Below, piece after piece: positions 1 to 13,340 of a stretch of DNA of 64,000 nt; the first letter of the stretch is position 1; every line of letters starts with the position of its first letter. The notes under the pieces were generated by a model. It was given only the letters and a program-made list of their open reading frames with translations. It made no database searches and was not told where the DNA came from. Source of the stretch: Ganoderma boninense. Its lineage: Eukaryota; Basidiomycota; Agaricomycetes; Polyporales; Polyporaceae. Location: NCBI GenBank assembly GCA_002900995.3, contig CM035312.1, positions 1,887,653 through 1,951,652 on the forward strand, in the 5' to 3' direction. A program made the position numbers and the translations under genes.

Positions 1-2
1 TC

Positions 3-1327
3 GACGACGGCCCAGACCGGCTCCAGAAATTCTGTCGCTTCATGATATCCAAGCCCGAATTATGCTCCACCAACTTCCGCGCCCTGCGTCTCCTCGACGG
101 TGCATTCTCCCGCCCCTCCGGTTCTGGCGCCAGGACCGGCTGGGGTGCCGATTTCTCTCCCGCAGGACTCCTTACCGAACTCCTCCTCAAAGCCAAGAAC
201 CTCCGTGTTCTCCATATCCGCGACGCTGAACCCCTCTTCCAATCCCATCCCGCCGTCTACGATGCCATCTCCCAGCTCAAGCATTTGCAAGAGCTCTCCC
301 TCTACTATATCGGCAACACTTCCCTCAAGGCCATCTCCCAGCTCGAGGGCAAGCTGCGTGTCATCGAGAACGGCCTTTGGAAGGATGGCCCGCGGCCCCA
401 AGGGGACATCACCCCCTTCGGACGGTACGTCGACCATCTCAAGCACATCAAACTCTGGGAGTGCGGATGTATGCTCGAGAGCATTATCGACAGACATGTC
501 TGGCCGGACGTGCACACGCTTGACATTGGGGGTCGCATCGCGAAGATATCCGAGCTCGCGCGCGCGTTCCCTAACCTCCAACGCCTGACCTTCTACCTGG
601 AATTTTCTGTGAAGCAGGAGACTGGGCCGGTCGTATGCTGGCCCGAGCTAGACTATCTGGAGACCAGCGCACCAATTCCACTCTTCCCCTCGCCAGTCCG
701 GCGTTTGCAGCTTCAATACCCGATTGGCGCGAGGTCCGGCTCCCAGAACGACCTCAAGACGCTCCCGCTCATGGAGAGGACGAACCCCGTCGTCCTCTGT
801 GTAACCATGTCACACACGGTCTCGGAGACCTTCTTGGAGCGGATGAAGACGGCGATGCCGTCGCTGCGATACCTGGAGCTGGTCGTGAGCGATGGAGTAT
901 GTGGGCGGGCGAGCATGCAGTGGCAAACCTTCCAAGAATGGGTTGTGCGTGTTTTCGCCCATTCATTTCCTCGCGCCTGTGGCTCACCCGCCGTTCCGTA
1001 AAGCAGCGAAACCTTGAGATCATGCGGCAGACCTCGCTTGTGGGGCTCTGCATTTCGTATGCAGGCCCAGGGTCAACGTCCGCAATCTCGGACCAGCAGC
1101 GGCGCCGTATCACTCTCATGGCGCGGACGCTCACTAGGAGCGTCCAGACGCTGGAGTACGTTGGCGTGGGCTTTCACGACGGAGACGCGGGCATGTACGC
1201 TAGCGATTGCATGTGGTTCAGGGCCCCGAGGCCCACGGATGAGGTCCCCAGCCCCGGGCTCCTGCCGTTGTCGCAGGCGGACGGAGAGCGGATTAGGGCC
1301 ATCCTGCTGGACACACCGCGCGACTAG
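3..1327 (+). CDS. LRR/F-box-like protein, 3' part
   Basis: The reading frame is open from the first bases of the window, so the true start lies upstream. Exons are 3..944 and 1007..1327. The intron 945..1006 (GTGCGT...GCAG, 62 bases) sits between codons in both flanking frames. The visible 420 residues contain spaced leucine-rich stretches such as LLLKAKNLRVLHI, LKHLQELSLYYI and FPNLQRLTFYLEF, the usual look of basidiomycete F-box proteins with degenerate LRRs. The F-box itself would lie upstream and is not seen. Such proteins usually act as substrate receptors for SCF ubiquitin ligases, but for this member that is inference. It could equally be a plain LRR protein. Confidence 0.7.
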
Positions 1328-4181
1328 GGCTAACGCTGGACAACTGCGATGGTAAGACATGTACCTCTCGTGCGGAAGATGGGCGCTGGACTGACGCGGC
1401 TCCACAAGGGTCGAACCTCGACGCGCAAGAGCGATGTTTTAGACCCGGATTTGGTTGGGCGTGCTGTGCGTCCTTCCTACCTGCTCTGTTCACCCTATCT
1501 TCACCACGGATGGCCTCATGGCTCCCTTTGGTCCGTACCGTTGTTGAAATGCTAGTTCTCTGTCTGTCTGCCACCTGCAAACACCCGAGACCTGTTCTAC
1601 ACACTGCCTTCTCGCCCCGCGCCTCCGCCGCCGCTCGCCTCTCACCTGATATATATCACCATCTCATGTGTTCTGATTTTCGCCGTGTACATCTTGCCAC
1701 GATCATCTCCTTACAGTATCTGTAACATAGTGTCCTAGTTCGCAGCGCAGCCTTGTCTATTGGAACCGTATCGTCATCAGTAACGCCCGGTTATAAATCC
1801 GCCCAGTCGCTCGCAACACGTAGTATGTACCGTATTGTCTTGCTCTCACCGCCCAGGGGCCATTGCGTTCTTCAGTCCTCGTTATCCCCCCTCTCCGCCT
1901 GGTTCAGATCTTTGCGCCGCCGTCAGCTATTTCACGTCACGTTCCCAGCCTTGGTCCGGACGTTCATGGATTTCCTCTAGATGCGTTCTGTGCCTGCTGC
2001 AAGTACTTAGCCCCCTCGCCCCCGGCGCTGGTCACGACCGTACTTATGATTAAAGAATAAAAGCTCTTCTCTGATCAATGTCGGAGGTGCATGCCCCCTT
2101 CCCCTTCGAAATTCGAATTCACCTCGCAACCCACTCCGCTGGACCCTCTGGCCGGAAATCCGATAGCTTGAATGACACCAGGAAGGCCTCGCCGCGTGAC
2201 CTCCCGCGCGCACTTGCACGTCATAGCCCCAGCGGCTGGGAGGCCGCGTTGACCGTGTGTGGGATTACCGTGCCAGCGCACCGTGTCCCCGTTATTATTG
2301 CGTGCACATTGCAGAGTCGCTCTGTCTCCGAATGCCGTGAGCGGGCAGCGCTTGCCGGTGGGTGTGCCACTATCTGATTGTGGGATGGAGGGTCCGGCCC
2401 CTAGATGATGGGAACGCGACCTGCCTAGTGTGGAACGAAGGAGGGAAGACGGGAAGCATGTCGGGGTTCTGCTTAATTCTGGGGGGAGGGGGGCGAAGGG
2501 GGAGGTCCCGAGGACGGGCCGGGCTATATGTGGAAGTTAGCCACACCAGGTCGTATCTGCCGCTGCGTAAGTACGTACTTCCGATGCTGCGCTACTGCGC
2601 GAAGATTGGTTCGAATATCTGGTGGTGATTGCGTTGGGTTGGAGGCTCATGCTTCAGGGATCGCCGTAACGATAGGCCTGGGGGCTGACTCCCGCAAGGA
2701 CGGGACTCCGATGTTGCCGGGAAGTGCGCAGCACAAGGGGTTAAAGCGTGGAACGCTGGTCGGCTCCGCCTAACGTACGTGGTGAGAGCGCAGGCATGCG
2801 CGGTATCCGGAGAGGGAGCGGGTACTACTCACTTAGGAGTTGCTGAGGTCTCGGTAATTTAGGTATAAGGTTAGCGAGCGACCCGAGTTGAATCTGACCG
2901 TGCTCGCCAACTCGGCAACCCTACTGCGCCTTCCGATGTTGTGCCAATGAGCATGCGCTGATTGGGTACCTTCTAGGGAACACAGGGATGTTTGTCCTCT
3001 CCCGTGCACCCACCGAGGAAGCACCTGTATTTACGTTACAGGCGAGATAGTCGACGGTATGCGGGCCAGCCGAGATGCAGTCGCCTCTTCGACTCCAGGG
3101 GTAACGGTGTTTGTTGTGGTTTCACTAGTAGCACCACGGACACACTTGAAGGGCGAGGCCTCTAAATATGTTTTCGCATAGAAGGGACTTGTTCAAGCGT
3201 GCTCGTGATGTTCCTAGGATGGTACCTGTGACGACCGGAGAGGTTCCGTGAGCGGATGCAGTGCGCCTCGAATCCCGACATATCTCCACGATACGATTCC
3301 CAGCTACACAGTGAATGCAGCGAAAGGCATCTATCAGGGAATCAACATGTCGATTCAGCGTCGTGCGAACCGCCCACCAATGCTCACCAATTGGTAAATG
3401 GAACATGGATTCCATATGAGTGGCAAATGGCTAGGTTAACGTTCACTCACACGCGCAATTCTATGGTGTCTGGCAAGAATTCGATGTACCACGAGGTGAT
3501 CGACGCGCTGCGCTGAGGATACACCGTCCGATAGCTTTGAGAGTCATGGACGGATCGCATTCAAGTGTGTTTTCTCGGATGCCAGGCTGCAGGTCCAGAT
3601 GAGACGCTGTACGTACAGACGCATGCTGATAGGTATAAGTGTTGTCCTAGCTAGATACACCTGACCAAACGGAGATCACCTCGCGGGTGTGCAACGAGGC
3701 ATCGCGTAAGTCTTTGCACAGCGTGTGGAGCTCACCAACATACCGTTCCCAACGTAAATGGAGGGCTTCGTGGGCTCCCGCGACCCTCCCAACGACTTCT
3801 CGTCGTCGCCCTCTGTTCGGTGATGCCATTGCCATGTCATGGAGGAGCTTGAGCGGGCGTCTTTGGGCTGGCGCCTACAGGCACAGAAGCGGTAGTGCGC
3901 ACAGTTACGGACGCTTGCTTGCCCTTGTATTCCCTGGCAAGCCTTCCCGGCCATCCCGTTGGAAAGACGTAGGACGTTCGTAATCTGGAGAACTAGCGGG
4001 GTTCGAGGCGTGTACGTCTTCTGGGAGGGAGGAACACATGATGGCTGGGCGGCGGAGTAAGCTCCGCTAAAGGATACGAGCCACGTGGCTGTGAGAGAGG
4101 CAAGAGTCAGACGGGAGCCAAACAAGGACCAAACAAAGGCCTCTCCTGTAACCGTTCTGCTCGTTGTTGACGACGGCGTCC
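1328..4181. other. intergenic stretch, no supported gene
   Basis: About 2.85 kb with only short ORFs in all frames. None has a recognisable motif, and no pair of ORFs joins through GT-AG introns into a credible protein. The first few hundred bases are probably the 3' UTR of the LRR gene; an AATAAA-like string lies near 2055. I cannot recognise a transposon in the rest. Confidence 0.6.
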
Positions 4182-6949
4182 ATGATGCCTGCCCCGTTCT
4201 CCGCCCCGCACGCCGCAGTGCCCCTTCCTGCTCTCTATCTCTACCCGCTTAACGACTCTTTCGTACCCAAGCATATATCACTTTGTCAACAACCAGCGCG
4301 TGAAGATTGGACGACAAACCAACGCGAAGACAGTCCCCGCAGAGCGCAATGGCTACTTCGATTCCAAAGTTCTTAGCAGGCAGCATGCAGAGGTGTGGGA
4401 GGAGAACAGCAAGGTGCGCCTTTCAACCCCCTTTGGCCCCCAATGGGGCCCGGTGTCCCCATCGCGCTCACCTCACCACCCACCCGCCCCGTCATCAAGA
4501 TCTTCATCAAGGACGTGAAAAGCTCAAACGGCACCTTCATCAACGGCGAGCGACTCAGCCCCGAGGCGCTCGAGTCCGAGCCATACGAGCTAAAGACCGA
4601 CGATATCGTCGTAAGTTCGACTTTTTTTCGCAGACCGCTGCCTCTCACGCGATCTCCGTCTTTGTGTCTCACGGCCCTGGTCCCCGCAGGAATTTGGTAT
4701 CGATATCGTCGGCGAGGACAACAAGACCATTGTCCACCACAAGGTCGCTGCTCGCGTGGTGTGCGTCTTCACGGAGCTCGACGCACAGGCCGCGCAACGC
4801 GCTGAGGCGCAGGCGCAACAGCAGGGCGCCGGGGGCTATATGGGAGGCATGGCCAATCAACCGACCCCCAACGGGCCATTCAACTTCGTTAATGGCCAGG
4901 GTAGCTCGAATGGGGCCGTTGGCCCACAGAGGCGGCCAACGTTGCAACCTCAAGGCCTTTCAGGGATGGGTGGTATGGGCGGGAACATGCGTGCTCCTGG
5001 AAAGAGCGGGTTGACGTTCGACCACATCCTGAGCCGATTGCAAGGCGAGCTCCAGAAGAGCAGAGAGACGGGTGCGGAGTTGCACTCGTTGAGCAGTGGT
5101 CTCGCAGAGATCCACGAAACTCTTGGCGGTAACCTCGTACGCATATATTCATTCATAGGTGGCCAGATGCTGACAGTAGGAACTTTGCACAGCCGTCAAA
5201 CCTCCAGCCTTATCCCGCGGCGTTACCGCCTGTAATGCCCGCGCAGGCAGCTCGTGCACAAGAGGAGGCAGCGCAGCAACAGCAGCAACAACAGCAGCAA
5301 CGCCCATCGTCTGAACCGCCAACTGTGGTTGTCGAGCTCCAATCTCAACTCCAAGAAACTCAACGCTCACTCGCCGATCACGTCGAGAAGGTTCGCACAC
5401 TCGAGGGCATTCTGGCAGAACATGAGGCGATCAAGCAAGAAGTTAGCTCGCTTCGGGATGCGATGGAGGAGAGGAAGCGAGAGATGGAGCTTTTCCGTAT
5501 CACCAACGGCCGCCGTTCACATCACCAAGCTGACGACGATAACGACTTCACGTCCGACGACGACGATGCGAGGAGCATCGCTACTGTGGTTCCCCACGAG
5601 CTGGAACGGGTTGAGGAGGAAGACGAGGAGCAGATCGCCGCTGAGGAGGAGGAGGAGCGCCGAAGACGACGTGAGGAGCTTGGTCGGCCACGTACACCTG
5701 AGCCGACTGGAATGGGTATGACTGAGGACGACGACGAGCACGAGCAAGACCAGTTCCGCAAGCAGGTGGTTGCTGACCTCCGCGCTCGCTCCCCTTCACC
5801 CTCCCCTGTTCCCGCAGCAGCTCCCGTTCCTGATGAGCTTACCGAACGTCTCAACGCACTCGCTAAGCAGCTGGAGATGGCGCTCGAGCTCTCGCGATCC
5901 CTTGAGGCCCAACATGCGAGTGCACAATCAACGATCTCCGTCCTCGAGGCGAAGGTCGCGTCGCTCGAGAACATGGTCCAGGTCACGCAAACTCAGGTCC
6001 AGTCACAGGCCGAGGTCACGGACCAGCTCCAAGCAGCCGAGGCAGCTCGGGCCGCGGTCTCCGATGAGCTCTCTGTTCCCGCCGCCGCCGTAGAGGAGGC
6101 GCGGATACAAGAGCGCGAGTCACTCACGACAATGTTCTCCGAGTGGAAGAAGAGCGTGGAGGGCCGATGGAGCAGCGTGCAGGAGGACTGGTCGGAGGAA
6201 CGGGAGCGCTTGCGGCGGGCGAAGGAGGACTGGGAGAGTCGCATGCGCTCGGCGGAGGAGACAGTGACGAGCGCTGCACAGAAGGTCGAGACGGGGCTGC
6301 TCTCGCTGGCGTCCTTTCAGGCCCAACACCAGCATAGTTTTCTCAATGGCAACGCGAAGCAGCACACGAGCGGAGGACTCGTCACCCCTCCGAGTCCCAG
6401 GAGCCTATCCGCTGAGTCGATGCGGCCACGGCAGCGACGGAAACGCTTGAGCTCGTCGAGGGGTCGCACTCGGTCTCGGTCCATTTCACCTCCCATCACG
6501 GACGGTAGCACCGCTGTCAATGATGCAGAGGGTAGCGAAGCTTCGTTCCCAGGTCCCCGGCGGCGGTCTCCTTGGTCTGTTGACGACTCGAGCGATTCGG
6601 AAGGTCTTCAGCCTAGCGATCGAGAACGAGGCGACGGTGGCGAGGGCAGCGAGCGCAAGATGCCATTCCCTATTACGCCTGAGTCTTCTGTCGTGAACCA
6701 ACCAATTTCGACGTCGAGTGTCGTCACCTCTGCGACCGGCGCTGGTGGGACAACAGATACACGTGCACACCAGTCGTCGAAAGGGCCAGTGAGTTGTATT
6801 GTATTGTATCGTTCCTTCCCGCATTCACTGATACATTCTATTCAAAGCAAACTCCTTATCAGCATGCGTCGCAAGTGTTTGGTATTGCAGTACTAGCAGT
6901 CGCGGCGGCGGCGGTGTTCTGGCGAGTAAAGCCAGAATCATCAGTATAG
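4182..6949 (+). CDS. FHA domain, coiled-coil, tail-anchored protein (SLMAP/Far9/Vps64 type)
   Basis: Exons 4182..4413, 4500..4610, 4690..5136, 5193..6788 and 6848..6949 give about 828 residues. The FHA domain spans roughly residues 20-125, with IGRQTN, LSRQH and SSNGTFING, which are the phosphothreonine-binding landmarks. After it come a Gly/Pro/Asn-rich linker, a run of about nine Gln, acidic patches, two long coiled coils (about 305-370 and 475-630), and a C-terminal hydrophobic helix ([15 protein letters not shown]) followed by only eight residues, i.e. a tail anchor. This order matches yeast Far9/Vps64 and animal SLMAP, the membrane-anchored FHA subunits of STRIPAK, so ER or nuclear-envelope anchoring is inferred. 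Exon 1 reads through only if one base near 4281 (CACTTTGTC) is ignored, and exon 1 length minus one is a whole number of codons. I take this as a sequence error. Confidence 0.85.
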
Positions 6950-9900
6950 AGTCGGGGTCCGCAGAAGCTAGCAAAAAAGCACGTAGGTGAAGGTCTTTCT
7001 CTCTGTACCACCCTCGACGTCTCCCTCTTATCGTCCACCATATCAGTACACACCCTTGATATCCCGGAATTCGTCGTTTCATACGCCTTTGCGTCGCATA
7101 ACTCGCATGCCCTTCCTTCCTTGCCTGGATAGTCTCGGTCAGTTTCCTTATCCTCTTTTCGCACTCAGCCGTTGCCCGCATACCTTCGTGCCCACGACCA
7201 CCTGCCAGCGTGTTCATTCCGCGACAGCTACCGACCCTCGTTGACTCTTCCTCTCCACGGCCCTCCTAATACTACACGTCACATCCTCATACATATGTAC
7301 ATAGGCCCTCTTCTCTTCTCCGCTCACCCATGTCTTCTTTACTTGCGTCGGTTAGTATTTAACGACCCTAATGACTACCTCTATCTTATGATTTCCTCCT
7401 CCCGCATTAGACTTTGGTGTGTCGATTGTCGTTAACCCACAAACTAAGCAGTTCAATGGAAGAGTTTCAGGAATGACTGGCTGCTGACTACGTCAGGGCT
7501 GAGGCGCGCAGTGCCCGCAGTCTTCACATGGCCTGCGCGACATTAACCCATGGCCAACCTTCCTACCTTGCTAGGCCTCATGTTTAACAAGGGCATTCTC
7601 CGCTCAACATTCGCCCTATCCTTGATCGTACGTGTTGAATCATCTATTGAGGAGCCACAGCTGACCTCGGTTTATGTGTACATGGGCTGCTGATGGAACT
7701 CGGAAGGCGGTATGCGATCTATGATGTCATTTCACGAGAACTCCCCTTCTCATTAAACTCGCTGCGATCGTCATATCTACTGCGCGTAAGGTCGTTGTTT
7801 GTTTGTTTTTGCCGTTTTTGCCTGAAGGACTCTGAGAGTTATGAGACTCAGAGCGCGGCACGGATCCCACAGAGTCGAATTTGGTCTACAACCGGCCCCC
7901 CTCCCCTCGGGAAGGGATCGATCCGGCCATTGGCGAGATGGCTGCATGGAAGCGACCTCGGGCGAGCGAGACGTGAGAACTCAGCATCCTATTCGAAGGA
8001 CTTAACACTGAATGTGGTTATGTTCGTTGCGTTTGCAGATCTCCGACGGACCTCAACTCTAAATGGTCGGGTTCATTCGGACTGACGCAATGACGAGAAC
8101 AAGTCATTTTACAGCACGTCTACACTTCGGTCCGTCACAAGGCCCCTAACATTTCTTCGGCTCCTCGAAGTTATCGCCACTCTGCCTCTGGACAAGGAGG
8201 GCATTGTGCCCCTCGGAGCCCCGTCGTCGAACTGAGATCCGCGTCCCGAAAGATTGCCTTTGTATGGCGTACTAGCACTACCCCGGTGACGGTCTTGGAT
8301 ATGTCTCGTTTTGTAAGGCATCATTCTTTTTCGGAAATTGTATCCGACTGACATAGTCTGCCGGTGCAATTCGAGGCATCAAATGCGACTCAGGTGAGGT
8401 TGCTTTCGCTTGACTTCCAGCTTGACCCTACACAGCCGCAGCCCGACTGTCCTTCGCTTTTTCGCAGAACGGAGCGTTAACTCACAGTTCTTTTCAGACG
8501 CCATCTTCTTTGGGACCCTTGGTTTAGAACGTCAATGTCCCATTGGCCTGGTAGAGGGCATGCAGGATACGAGCAAGGACCCGGTGCATAGTGATCTTAC
8601 CTGGGACCCCCTGGACCTTTTGGAGAATCAATCGTCAACTCATCGCATCCTCTATTCTCGTCATGATAAGCGCCATCGCATGGTTTTCGCATGAAGCAGG
8701 GCAGCTCGCTAATGTCTGTTACACATTGTTGCCATGCATGCGGTCGAGAAGGCTTGAATTTCATACTAACGTGAGTTTCTGTCGATATAACTTCAAGTTC
8801 TCGTCACTACATGAATGTTTGCAGAGGTTCCTCGACACATCGCTGGAGAGTGGCCCGGCATTCGCATGCATCATCTTTTGGGAGACTGGTACGAATGGTG
8901 AATAGAGAGCTCTTGGCATGCTATTCACTTCTTGTGGCCAGTTGTTATCGCTTTATTCTAAGCTAGGCTGATCTCGGCTCCCGATACAGTACATGATGGC
9001 CTACAGTGCTCACTGTGCTGACACCTTTACCGACTTAAAATCGGATGCCAGCATCCGACCGGGTGAAAGAAAGCTGCAAATTTGGTCTTCCGGGAGGTAT
9101 GCGTTGAGGACCTGAAGCTTCGGACATGCAGCCGACCGTCCTAATACATAGTACGTACGCGGCAGCTACAGGGTCCCTTGCGAAACCCCATGGCTCAAAG
9201 CCCCATCTATTCCCCTTCTCCGCAAGATGCACAGCGTCCTGTGGCCCTGCGCATTGACCAACCTTCACTTTTCCAGCGCTGCTGCAGTGCGCACGTCCGT
9301 ATCGTCCCGTAGATTGATCCATACACATAACTCATCTTCCGGAGCGGTGACATGACATAGATACGCTGACCCTCTCTGGAACCTGAGGCCTGACGGCTTG
9401 AGATTTGTAGAGCTCGGACATAGCGCTCCTCCGGTACTTACGCTCAGTGGATCATCGATGCTCCTTCGGGAGAATGTGTTCACGAGCGACTTTAACTTGT
9501 AGGCCGGTGCCACTGCGTCGGGGACTGACACTGGGCATGACACTGTACCTGATAATCTACTTCTGCGCTATCTCAGGTCCACCTTCCGGCCGCAAAGTCA
9601 GGTCCGACACTATTCACCTCACAGTGCCGTCTACAAAAATTAAACTTTGTATGGACTGACGATCAGCATGAGCCGTTGGCCATTCATACAATTTTTGCAT
9701 GAAAGAATTGCGGTCAGAAGCGGTTCAAACAAAGGATCTTCGGACATACTTCAAGGGGCGGCTGCCCTTCGATAACCGCCCCCTTATCTCTCGAGACAGC
9801 GCCGACCAAAGACATCCCGTTCTCAGCACAGCCGAAATCCCTGGGCGGTGTAGATCGGTGATTAAAGGTTCAACGTTTAACAACGCCCAGGGCCATCTAT

Positions 9901-10800
9901 AGCTCCAATGTACAGGCTCAATGACCTTCCACCGAGACTTATCCTGACTTATCTCTAGTACTGGCCCTCTGTACCTAAGTACCAGACCTCAGTGGATGTT
10001 CTGTTCTGTCAAAATAAGGGACGTCTAACCTGAGAAGAGTTCGTGCCTATTTTGATAACCTGGGTTCAATGTACTCTATCCGGGATTCGAAGCACAGGAC
10101 ACCGATGCGGCATCGCATACCGTGCCGCGACTGTTTTCAACCAGCTTCAACCTCGGAGGACGCCCTGACGGCCGACGTCATATATCTCGTTTTCCAAACT
10201 AGACCTTACTGGGTTTCATCATCCCACTACTCGGATGTTTTCACCGCTTTGTAGCCGGAAAGTGGGCGCACATTAACAACACAGATGGCGCAGTTAAGAT
10301 AGATATAATACTTAAACAGCGTCGAGGCGACCCGGGCTCGTCCTTCTCTCCAACATCGGCACACTTCGACGTTGTGCAAATGCTCCCTTGGCGAGGTGCC
10401 TAAATACCAGACCCTGGGTGTACAGCGTCGCGGAGAGTCAGTATACGACCAAAGCGCAAGGGAAAGACGTTCGGACGGAATAAGGCACCGCCATGGGTGC
10501 GATAAGGCCCACCCATGAGCAAGGTGGCACAAAAGTACTTACAATGTGTATATCGTTGAGGGCGAACCATACAATGTCGTCGCTTAAGCGGCTGTTTCAG
10601 TATCTGTGATGTCTGGTGCCGGAGTCCGAGAGGTTTCGGGGGGCTGCAGAAGAGCCTGTAAGATCTCCGCGAATGGACGGAGCCGCTCGCCAACTGAGCT
10701 GAGGCTTATCGGAGCCCCTAAAGACGTCTGCCCAATGTCCGAATATTCACGCCCCGCAGCTTCTAGTATTCTGTCAGAATCTGTTCCCAGCCAACGCTCA
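6950..10800. other. intergenic or decayed stretch, no supported gene
   Basis: About 3.8 kb. The first 300-400 bases are pyrimidine-rich and look like a 3' UTR of the FHA gene. Beyond that there are only scattered short ORFs with atypical composition. A hydrophobic stretch near 8.59-8.90 kb (plus strand) could be a remnant of a membrane-protein gene but cannot be spliced into anything convincing. No terminal repeats or transposase motifs were seen. Confidence 0.5.
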
Positions 10801-11147
10801 CGGCACACGAGAGCCTAAGGCGGGCTAGCTGCGAATGGCCATTCGCTCGTACGCCGTCGAGGCCGAGTTCGCCCGTGCAGGTCCCGCGATAGATAACCGA
10901 GGGAGCACAGCTGCGATATGGGAAAAAGATATGAAGGAAGGAAGAAAAGGCAGGGCACCGCTCGCGCAAGCGCACTCCCCATCCCCCACCGCCGTCGTTG
11001 TCATTGCGAAACCCCAGCCTCTGCGCAGGCTGATACAGTAGTCGGTAAGTACAAAAGGGAAGATAAGTTTACATACAGATACAATTCGTGAGTTTTGGTG
11101 AGTTCGAGCTCTTTTGCGTTTGTTCCTTCTTTTCTGACAAGTCATCT

Positions 11148-12234
11148 TCAAAGCGTCGAGGCGCGGACGCGCCTCTTCCATATAGTCGTGTATTCTGGAG
11201 TTTTCGTCGCACAACCCCGCTCGTCTTCGGTGTCGTCTGTCACCGCCGCACCAGCTCGGTCCGTACGTGATGCCCCTTGCCCGAGACCGCAGATCGTCCG
11301 TGCGTCCAACCATCCATCCATCTGTCTTGCCACCGTCATGTCGGACTGCCGTCGAGCCTGATACATACGCAGATGCGCCGGTTCGGGGAGACGAGGCACA
11401 TCCCACTTGCAGCCTTGCTCGACGACGCTCGCCCCGCCGGCGAAGCTTGGGAAGACGCCGAGAACCTTGACGGCTGCGGGTGTACGTCGTCGAGCGGCCA
11501 GCTCGGCGAGCTTGAGCTTCTTTGCGCGCCCGTCTGGAGGAGAGATAAGGACCCGGTCAGCGTGTCGTGCAAGAAGACGAAGCAGGACGTGGGAGGTGGA
11601 TAGAACCATCGAAAGAAGGAAGGAAAAGGAATGAGAGGATGGATTGAAACAGACCCCCAAAGCGGCGCGGCCGTGGAAGAGCGCAGTTGGAAGCCGCCCT
11701 CCCGAAGGGGAGCGCCTTCCAATTGCCTCCTTCCGCCGATCTCTGCGAGCGAAGGCGAGGCAGCAGAGCCTTTTCCCCGTCATCATGTCCAAACCATCCC
11801 CGCCGCACGGCAGGTGCTGTGCTATGGGATGTGGAGAATGAGGGCGACGAGGAGGAAGGTTCTGTCAAGCCCTGCGCCGCGGCAGATAACCGGGCGAGAA
11901 GCCGCGATAAAGGCTGTCCTCCAGCCTCGAGCGCGAGGAAGACGCCAAGGGCAACGTAAAAACAGGCGTGGAGCCTGTGTCCAGCCCATCGAGATCGTGT
12001 CGAAATTGAATGCGGGGAGCGTGGGGCAAAGCAGGAGCAGGGGGCATGTGATGTACAGTAGCATCCGTATATCGTAGAGTGGGCATTGGTGGGAGTGTGG
12101 GGAAAGCAGTCCGAAGTGTGGGTATGTCGTGTTGTATCATACGGTATAGTACAAGTGTTCGTCGCGGTAGCGAAAAGCCGCACCCGGGGTTGGCTGGGCA
12201 GCATCACACCGGGACCGGCAACGGAACACTTCAA
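11148..12234 (-). other. overlapping minus-strand ORFs, unresolved possible gene
   Basis: Two long overlapping minus-strand ORFs (11148..11792 and 11557..12234) lie in a GC-rich stretch. Part of the second reads as a hydrophobic segment (ACFYVALGVFLALEAG) followed by Ser-rich and Arg-rich sequence. A possible intron ends in a CTCCTCCAG acceptor near 11535. No family is recognisable, and frames on the plus strand are nearly as open, which is expected in GC-rich DNA. This could be an orphan gene or a GC-rich untranslated region. Confidence 0.25.
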
Positions 12235-12776
12235 CGTCTCTCATGAGCTGTGCCCCAGCCTGAGAGAGGACGTGAATGTCCACGAAGCTGCATCCCAGCA
12301 AGACCTGCGAATGCACGAGGGACAGCGTCGTCCGCGGACGGCCCAGTCAAGTCAACCGATAAGGTGCGAGCAAGACGTCTGTTATGCGTGGCAGCGCTGT
12401 GGCATGGAAGTAGGACGCAGATGGTCCAAGGGAAGAAGTACATGATGCACATGTTCGCCGCGCGTGGATGTGGTGAGGGCGAACACCCGCTGTGGAAATC
12501 AAAGAGGGAAGGTGATACACGGAACATGATACATGGAGGGAAAATGATAGACGATACCGAGGGAACGGTTGGGAACGGGCGGTAGCACTAATGAATGCGG
12601 GGCAGGAGAGATAGACGTGGGGAGGTCGAGATGGGGTAAGCAACAACCATCCAAAAATGAGGACGCACATCATCTTCTTGAACAAAACCCACCCAGAGAT
12701 GGTTCGAAAGCAAATAACCAAAGCAAAAGTAGAACAAGACAGCAAAGAGACAAAGAGAAGAAGAAGCGTTCACGGC
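12235..12776. other. intergenic stretch
   Basis: No supported gene. A minus-strand transcript from the Ser-rich ORF upstream (13292 to 12777) would have its 3' UTR here. Confidence 0.4.
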
Positions 12777-13292
12777 TCAAGAGAAATCAAGGAATGACAC
12801 ATACTCAGATTCCATGTCTTCGCTAACCGTGGGGAGCGTTTGGGCGGAGCGCTGAGCAGCACGCTGCAGGACTCTAGACTTTGCGGACTTGAAGGACCAA
12901 GGATCAGGTGCATGGATGAAGAGTGAAATCACGTCGCGGCTGGAACGAGGGGGTGACGGAGGCGACTCGTGTGATTGGATCGATGACGTCGAGTCGAAAG
13001 AGGTCGCTGATGGAGACTGCAACGACGCTTCGCACTGCGGACAATGGCATGGAGCCGGTGGTGCACGGACTGAAGGCGAGGAGGGGGAAGAGATCGGACC
13101 CGGGAGCGAGATCGTGGAAATAGAGGAATTAGTCGAATGAGTAGATGAAATGGGCGTCACGAATTGAAGCGCAGAGACGGGGGAATACAGAGATTGGGAG
13201 TCGACAGCGGTAGGGGATGAGGAGGCGAGCAGATCGACGGTCGCGATGCGGGACGAACGCTGGCGTTTCTTGCTGGCGGACTTGGAGGACAT
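12777..13292 (-). CDS. Ser-rich hypothetical protein
   Basis: A single open frame of 171 residues. It begins MSSKSASKKRQRSSR, a basic start that could serve as a nuclear signal. It continues with a Ser/Pro/Thr-rich middle holding one CHCPQC motif, and ends with a helical tail around SFKSAKSRVLQRAAQR. No family is recognised. The start codon lies only 48 bases beyond the stop of the DUF3602 gene on the same strand, unusually close for a fungus. Near the 3' end there is a GTATGT that could be an intron donor, so the last few residues (ESEYVSFLDFS) may be replaced by a further exon that I could not find. The regular codon use and length suggest a real protein, but it could also be the 3' UTR of its neighbour. 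Confidence 0.45.
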   Translation of the reverse strand: MSSKSASKKRQRSSRIATVDLLASSSPTAVDSQSLYSPVSALQFVTPISSTHSTNSSISTISLPGPISSPSSPSVRAPPAPCHCPQCEASLQSPSATSFDSTSSIQSHESPPSPPRSSRDVISLFIHAPDPWSFKSAKSRVLQRAAQRSAQTLPTVSEDMESEYVSFLDFS

Positions 13293-13340
13293 GAAGTCGC
13301 GCTTGCGCCGCGATGCCGAGCCTGCACGCCTCGCAAGGAG

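Noticed and set aside
60..588. Long ORFs on both strands overlapping the LRR gene
   Set aside because: They are shadows of the real frame in GC-rich DNA; only the plus frame with the phase-matched intron has leucine-repeat character.
5275..5303. CAG/CAA run as an independent microsatellite
   Set aside because: It is in frame inside the FHA gene and encodes a polyglutamine run.
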